A DNA stretch of 64,000 bases from Eubacterium sp. (GTDB taxonomy: Bacteria; Bacillota; Clostridia; Lachnospirales; Lachnospiraceae): assembly GCA_017539165.1 (NCBI GenBank), contig JAFYHN010000055.1:36710-100709 (forward strand). The letters are read 5' to 3'. Shown piece by piece: positions 61,249 to 64,000 of the stretch. The position numbers and the translations under genes were made by a program. The notes beneath the pieces were generated by a model, which saw nothing but the letters and a program-made list of their open reading frames with translations, was not told the origin of the DNA and made no database searches. Position 1 is the stretch's first letter. Each line of letters begins with the position of its first letter.

Positions 61249-62973
61249 TCATATATCGAGGTCACAGCATTTGATAAGCATTAGCTCATCCATCTCGGAT
61301 GAAACTCCACTGTCACTCATAAGCCTGTTCGCCTGATTAGTTATGACATTCTCGAAGTAGTTTCTTACGGAACGGGCATTTCCAAAATTATCTATCTCAT
61401 TCGCACGAAGTTTAGAGATAGCTTTTAGGATGATATCATCAGAACCTTCTTCAAGGTTATAATCCTGCTGATTAACATATCCTTTAAATATCTGCAGTAA
61501 CTCGTCATCTGAATAATCTTTAAAATGAATATATCTATTAAAACGTGATCTTAGCCCCGGATTGGAATTGATAAAGTTCTCCATCTCATTGGTGTATCCT
61601 GCTACGATAACCACCAGATTATCACGATTATCCTCCATCAGCTTTAAAAGTGTATTGATAGCTTCCTGTCCATAATCCCCTTCATTGTCGCTTACAAGTG
61701 AATAAGCTTCATCTATGAAAAGGATTCCCCCCATCGCTCTATTCACTACTTCATTAACCTTCTCTGCAGTCTGCCCCATATATCCGGCAACCATACCGCT
61801 TCTATCGGTTTCTATCATATGTCCCCTCTCGAGGATTCCAAGCGTCTTATATATCTGTCCGATAGCACGGGCAATAGTTGTCTTTCCTGTTCCCGGATTA
61901 CCTGTAAATACAAGATGTCTCGACATCACAGGACTCTTGAGTCCTTTCCTGCGACGCATCTCATTAATAAGAATCATATTCACCATATCGTGAATCTCTT
62001 TTTTGACATTTCCAAGACCGATCATAGAATCAACGTCATTCAGAATCTCGTTGATGGTATCCATATCGATCACATCCCCCACTGCCGGACGACTGTTCCC
62101 AAGCAAAGGATGACTGCTTCCTGTACCTACTGAAGTTGAAGCAGATGTCTTCGAGATCACGGCATTTGATGCAAGTGACATATCTCCACGCGCCAAGTCA
62201 AGTGTCTGCTGACGAGCATCCCTATCGGAATAATCCTGAACACTGTTGTCAACCGTTGACTGCCCGCTAGCTGAAAGAACTTCTGTCTTTTGCTCTGAAG
62301 AATCTGTACCTGATTCACTATCATCAAAAGTATTCTTAGGCTGCGCTTTGAGATGTATGCCGCCTATATGTACATCTGAATCCTCTGCCTGCTCTTCCGA
62401 TTCACTGAACATTTCGACCTTTCCACTAGAATACTTACTTTTCACATAAGATAAAGCATCCTCATACTGATTATTCGTGAACCCGTCCATCTCTTCCATG
62501 TAAAAGATATAATTCAAAATATTATTTATAAAATAACTCTGTATCATCACACTGAATCTAAGTTTTGCTCCAGTGCAGTTCAGCATATCATCTCCAAATT
62601 GCTTCATGGCTCCATAAAGAACTCTCGTATCCTCCAGAAAACAATTCGGTGCAGGATTACCCTGTTTCTCAAGACCAGATATAGTCTTGATCGATACCGG
62701 TACCTGCTTCATAAAACTTTCATCAGAGATATAATCCAGCCCATAACTTCTCGCAAGTGTATTGTAATCAAATCGTACTCCAAATGTGTAACTGATCAGA
62801 TCAACCTCCTTCGCATCCACATATCCGTCACTGACCGCAACCAGAAATGCCATGCGGATCACATCATCACAAAACTGATAGAAAAGCTCATCCTCCGGCA
62901 TATTAGGAAGAAACTTCTCATATCTGTTACATATTACTTTACATTTTTTTAGAGCTGTACCTATTGATTCCAA
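61249..62973 (-). CDS. SpoVK/CbbX-like AAA+ ATPase with N-terminal TerB-like domain
   Basis: 574 residues from a TTG start (AAAGGGG upstream). Residues about 25-170 are helical with FCDDVIRMAFLVAVSDGYVDAKEVDLI, as in TerB-like domains. A disordered Ser/Asp/Gln-rich linker follows. The ATPase has FTGNPGTGKTTIARAIG (Walker A), GGILFIDEAYSLV (Walker B), NPGLRSRFNRYI (arginine finger) and a Cbbx_C-like tail (NFGNARSVRNYFENVI). Likely remodels proteins; may act with the DUF3810 protein encoded next. Confidence 0.87.
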   Translation of the reverse strand: MESIGTALKKCKVICNRYEKFLPNMPEDELFYQFCDDVIRMAFLVAVSDGYVDAKEVDLISYTFGVRFDYNTLARSYGLDYISDESFMKQVPVSIKTISGLEKQGNPAPNCFLEDTRVLYGAMKQFGDDMLNCTGAKLRFSVMIQSYFINNILNYIFYMEEMDGFTNNQYEDALSYVKSKYSSGKVEMFSESEEQAEDSDVHIGGIHLKAQPKNTFDDSESGTDSSEQKTEVLSASGQSTVDNSVQDYSDRDARQQTLDLARGDMSLASNAVISKTSASTSVGTGSSHPLLGNSRPAVGDVIDMDTINEILNDVDSMIGLGNVKKEIHDMVNMILINEMRRRKGLKSPVMSRHLVFTGNPGTGKTTIARAIGQIYKTLGILERGHMIETDRSGMVAGYMGQTAEKVNEVVNRAMGGILFIDEAYSLVSDNEGDYGQEAINTLLKLMEDNRDNLVVIVAGYTNEMENFINSNPGLRSRFNRYIHFKDYSDDELLQIFKGYVNQQDYNLEEGSDDIILKAISKLRANEIDNFGNARSVRNYFENVITNQANRLMSDSGVSSEMDELMLIKCCDLDI

Positions 62974-63000
62974 CTCACATATCCCCTTTCAACAGTTCAA

Positions 63001-63765
63001 CTAAGATTGTCTACAAACGATATATATTCTGTCACTTTTTATCTTCGGTTTGTCGAAGGTAAATGCATCATAAGCCACTGCCTTACTAAAGCCTGCCTTT
63101 ATCGCAGCTTCTTTTATCTCAGCGGCAGTAAAAACTCTCTGTCTATGAACTTCCTTCTCATATCTTATACCATCTTTTCCTCTGATCCTAAATACAAGAC
63201 CATATTTATGGATTCTGCTTTCACCATCGTATCGGTTCTTCCAGATATAGGAGAAGTCTCCCAGATCATCACGAAATGTTATCCTATCCAACTCAGTTTG
63301 GAAGAAATACTCGGTCTTAAGATCAAAGATGAATATTCCATCATCCTTTAGATTATCCTTGGCCGCCTTCATAGTCCGATACAGATCATCTGTACTAAGA
63401 AGATAGTTCATACTGTCACATATGCTGATTATGGCAGACTGTTTTTCTTGTAGAGACAACTCTCTCATATCCTGATTCAGATAAGTAATGTCACGATTTC
63501 GAATTCCTCTCGCCTTGGCATATCTAAGCTTCGCTTCAGCCTCCGTCAGCATATCTTCCGATAGATCGATTCCCGTAACAAGAAATCCTTCATCCGAAAG
63601 AAGCTCTGTCATCGTTCCGGTTCCACATCCAAGCTCAGCTATCTTCGAGTAAGGACTGATATTATATTTATATAAAAGCTGCAGGATATACTGCTCCCAA
63701 TCTTCATATGGAATATTCTCCATCATCCGATCGTATACCCTTGCAAAAAAATGATATTCACTCAT
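63001..63765 (-). CDS. Class I SAM-dependent methyltransferase
   Basis: About 254 residues; start 63765 (MSEYHFFARVYD) with AGAGG upstream. Motif I IAELGCGTGTMTELL, GIDLSEDMLTEA, DMRELSLQEKQSAIISICDSMNYL and GIFIFDLKTEYFF. Common small-molecule or protein methyltransferase type in Clostridia; substrate unknown. Lies 27 bases before the AAA+ gene. Confidence 0.87.
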   Translation of the reverse strand: MSEYHFFARVYDRMMENIPYEDWEQYILQLLYKYNISPYSKIAELGCGTGTMTELLSDEGFLVTGIDLSEDMLTEAEAKLRYAKARGIRNRDITYLNQDMRELSLQEKQSAIISICDSMNYLLSTDDLYRTMKAAKDNLKDDGIFIFDLKTEYFFQTELDRITFRDDLGDFSYIWKNRYDGESRIHKYGLVFRIRGKDGIRYEKEVHRQRVFTAAEIKEAAIKAGFSKAVAYDAFTFDKPKIKSDRIYIVCRQS

Positions 63766-63828
63766 TTTATCGCCTCTCTGCAATATCGTAACACAAGTCT
63801 ATCATATGCCCCCAATAAACGCAAAATA

Positions 63829-63862
63829 AAACGACCTCAGAGTTTTACCTCGGAGGTCGTTT
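63829..63862 (-). terminator. Intrinsic terminator
   Basis: AAACGACCTC (63829-63838) and GAGGTCGTTT (63853-63862), followed on the minus strand by TTTTATTTTG; ends the transcript entering from beyond 64000. Confidence 0.8.
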
Positions 63863-63879
63863 CAGACTGTAGACAAAGC

Positions 63880-63907
63880 CGGTTGCGAAACGTAGTTTTC
63901 GCAACCG
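63880..63907. terminator. Second hairpin, terminator-like toward the plus strand
   Basis: CGGTTGCGAAA (63880-63890) and TTTCGCAACCG (63897-63907) form an 11-bp stem; the plus strand continues ATTTTTCTTTTT. Confidence 0.65.
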
Positions 63908-63923
63908 ATTTTTCTTTTTAGGC

Positions 63924-64000
63924 TTATGCTAAAGCAAAACCGAATGAAAAAGGATTAATTGGTCCTCCTATTATCCCCTTTCTTTGTAACATTTTTGCAA
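63924..64000 (-). CDS. End of a reading frame running in from beyond the window, or a 22-residue peptide
   Basis: Minus-strand frame ending at TAA 63926-63924. The visible part after AK is MLQRKGIIGGPINPFSFGFA followed by Leu-Ala. The ATG at 63992 could be internal or a true start; its upstream region is cut off. Two terminators follow, showing a real transcript ends here. Gly/Pro/Phe-rich, otherwise unrecognised. Confidence 0.35.
   Translation of the reverse strand, partial: AKMLQRKGIIGGPINPFSFGFALA

Overview
The window reads as a chromosomal segment of a low-to-moderate GC Gram-positive anaerobe of the class Clostridia, most likely family Lachnospiraceae (a Butyrivibrio or Pseudobutyrivibrio relative). 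This is inferred from strong AGGAGG-type ribosome binding sites, BspA-type leucine-rich secreted proteins, a CotH/DUF4956/VTC trio, an anaerobic (ThiH) thiamine operon and an unsecreted GH5 enzyme. No rRNA, tRNA, insertion sequence or CRISPR array was seen. Almost all genes are on the minus strand.

Layout. 1-605: start of purF (truncated by the window edge). 752-4390: a lipoprotein, a GHKL sensor kinase and a LytTR response regulator, with a divergent 16-residue peptide gene (4270-4320) that has its own promoter, direct-repeat operator and terminator. 4426-6072: an ABC exporter convergent with the peptide gene. 6317-27772: one co-directional run of 21 genes that I interpret as an undescribed biosynthetic operon. 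It starts with metK and contains five radical SAM enzymes (three HemN-like, two with an N-terminal Rossmann/B12-type region), a carrier protein with a SerRS-like amino acid:carrier-protein ligase, an acyl-CoA dehydrogenase with its own ETF pair, a CmoA-like methyltransferase, a cysteine synthase, a TIM-barrel isomerase, an ABC-2 exporter, a BtrH-like acyltransferase, a glycosyltransferase, a DinB-fold protein and a cytosolic GH5 glycosidase. The operator before the peptide gene (4153-4181) recurs with one mismatch in 29 bp, and at the same distance from the -10 box, upstream of metK (27852-27880). The simplest reading is peptide quorum sensing that switches on both the signal gene and the pathway.

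27979-33239: two ABC transporters with unusual N-terminal domains flanking a DUF1854 gene, preceded by a 39-codon ORF and a terminator. 33363-39118: thiamine operon (TPP riboswitch, thiS-thiF-thiG-thiH-thiE-thiC), interrupted between thiH and thiE by two GC-rich 196-bp foldback repeats. 39172-41726: a membrane metallophosphoesterase and a GNAT between 24-bp direct repeats. 41759-42931: an array of eight nonamers before a plus-strand AAA+ ATPase. 42983-46630: CotH/DUF4956/VTC. 46691-51889: a surface glycan set with CMP-Kdo-type synthetase and a GT2-GT52 fusion. 51944-59948: PEBP lipoprotein, three BspA-type LRR proteins, a small secreted protein and a MATE pump. 60111-63765: DUF3810 putative metallopeptidase, SpoVK-like AAA+ ATPase and a methyltransferase. 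63924-64000: the end of a further reading frame.

How the pathway may work (inference): the ligase loads an amino acid on the carrier protein; the acyl-CoA dehydrogenase, using the IVD/PltE-type catalytic glutamate and passing electrons to the dedicated ETF, desaturates the thioester; HemN-like enzymes with the CmoA-like methyltransferase alkylate or cyclopropanate it; the BtrH-like enzyme moves the acyl group to an acceptor; the product may be glycosylated and is exported. MetK would supply SAM for at least six SAM-consuming enzymes.
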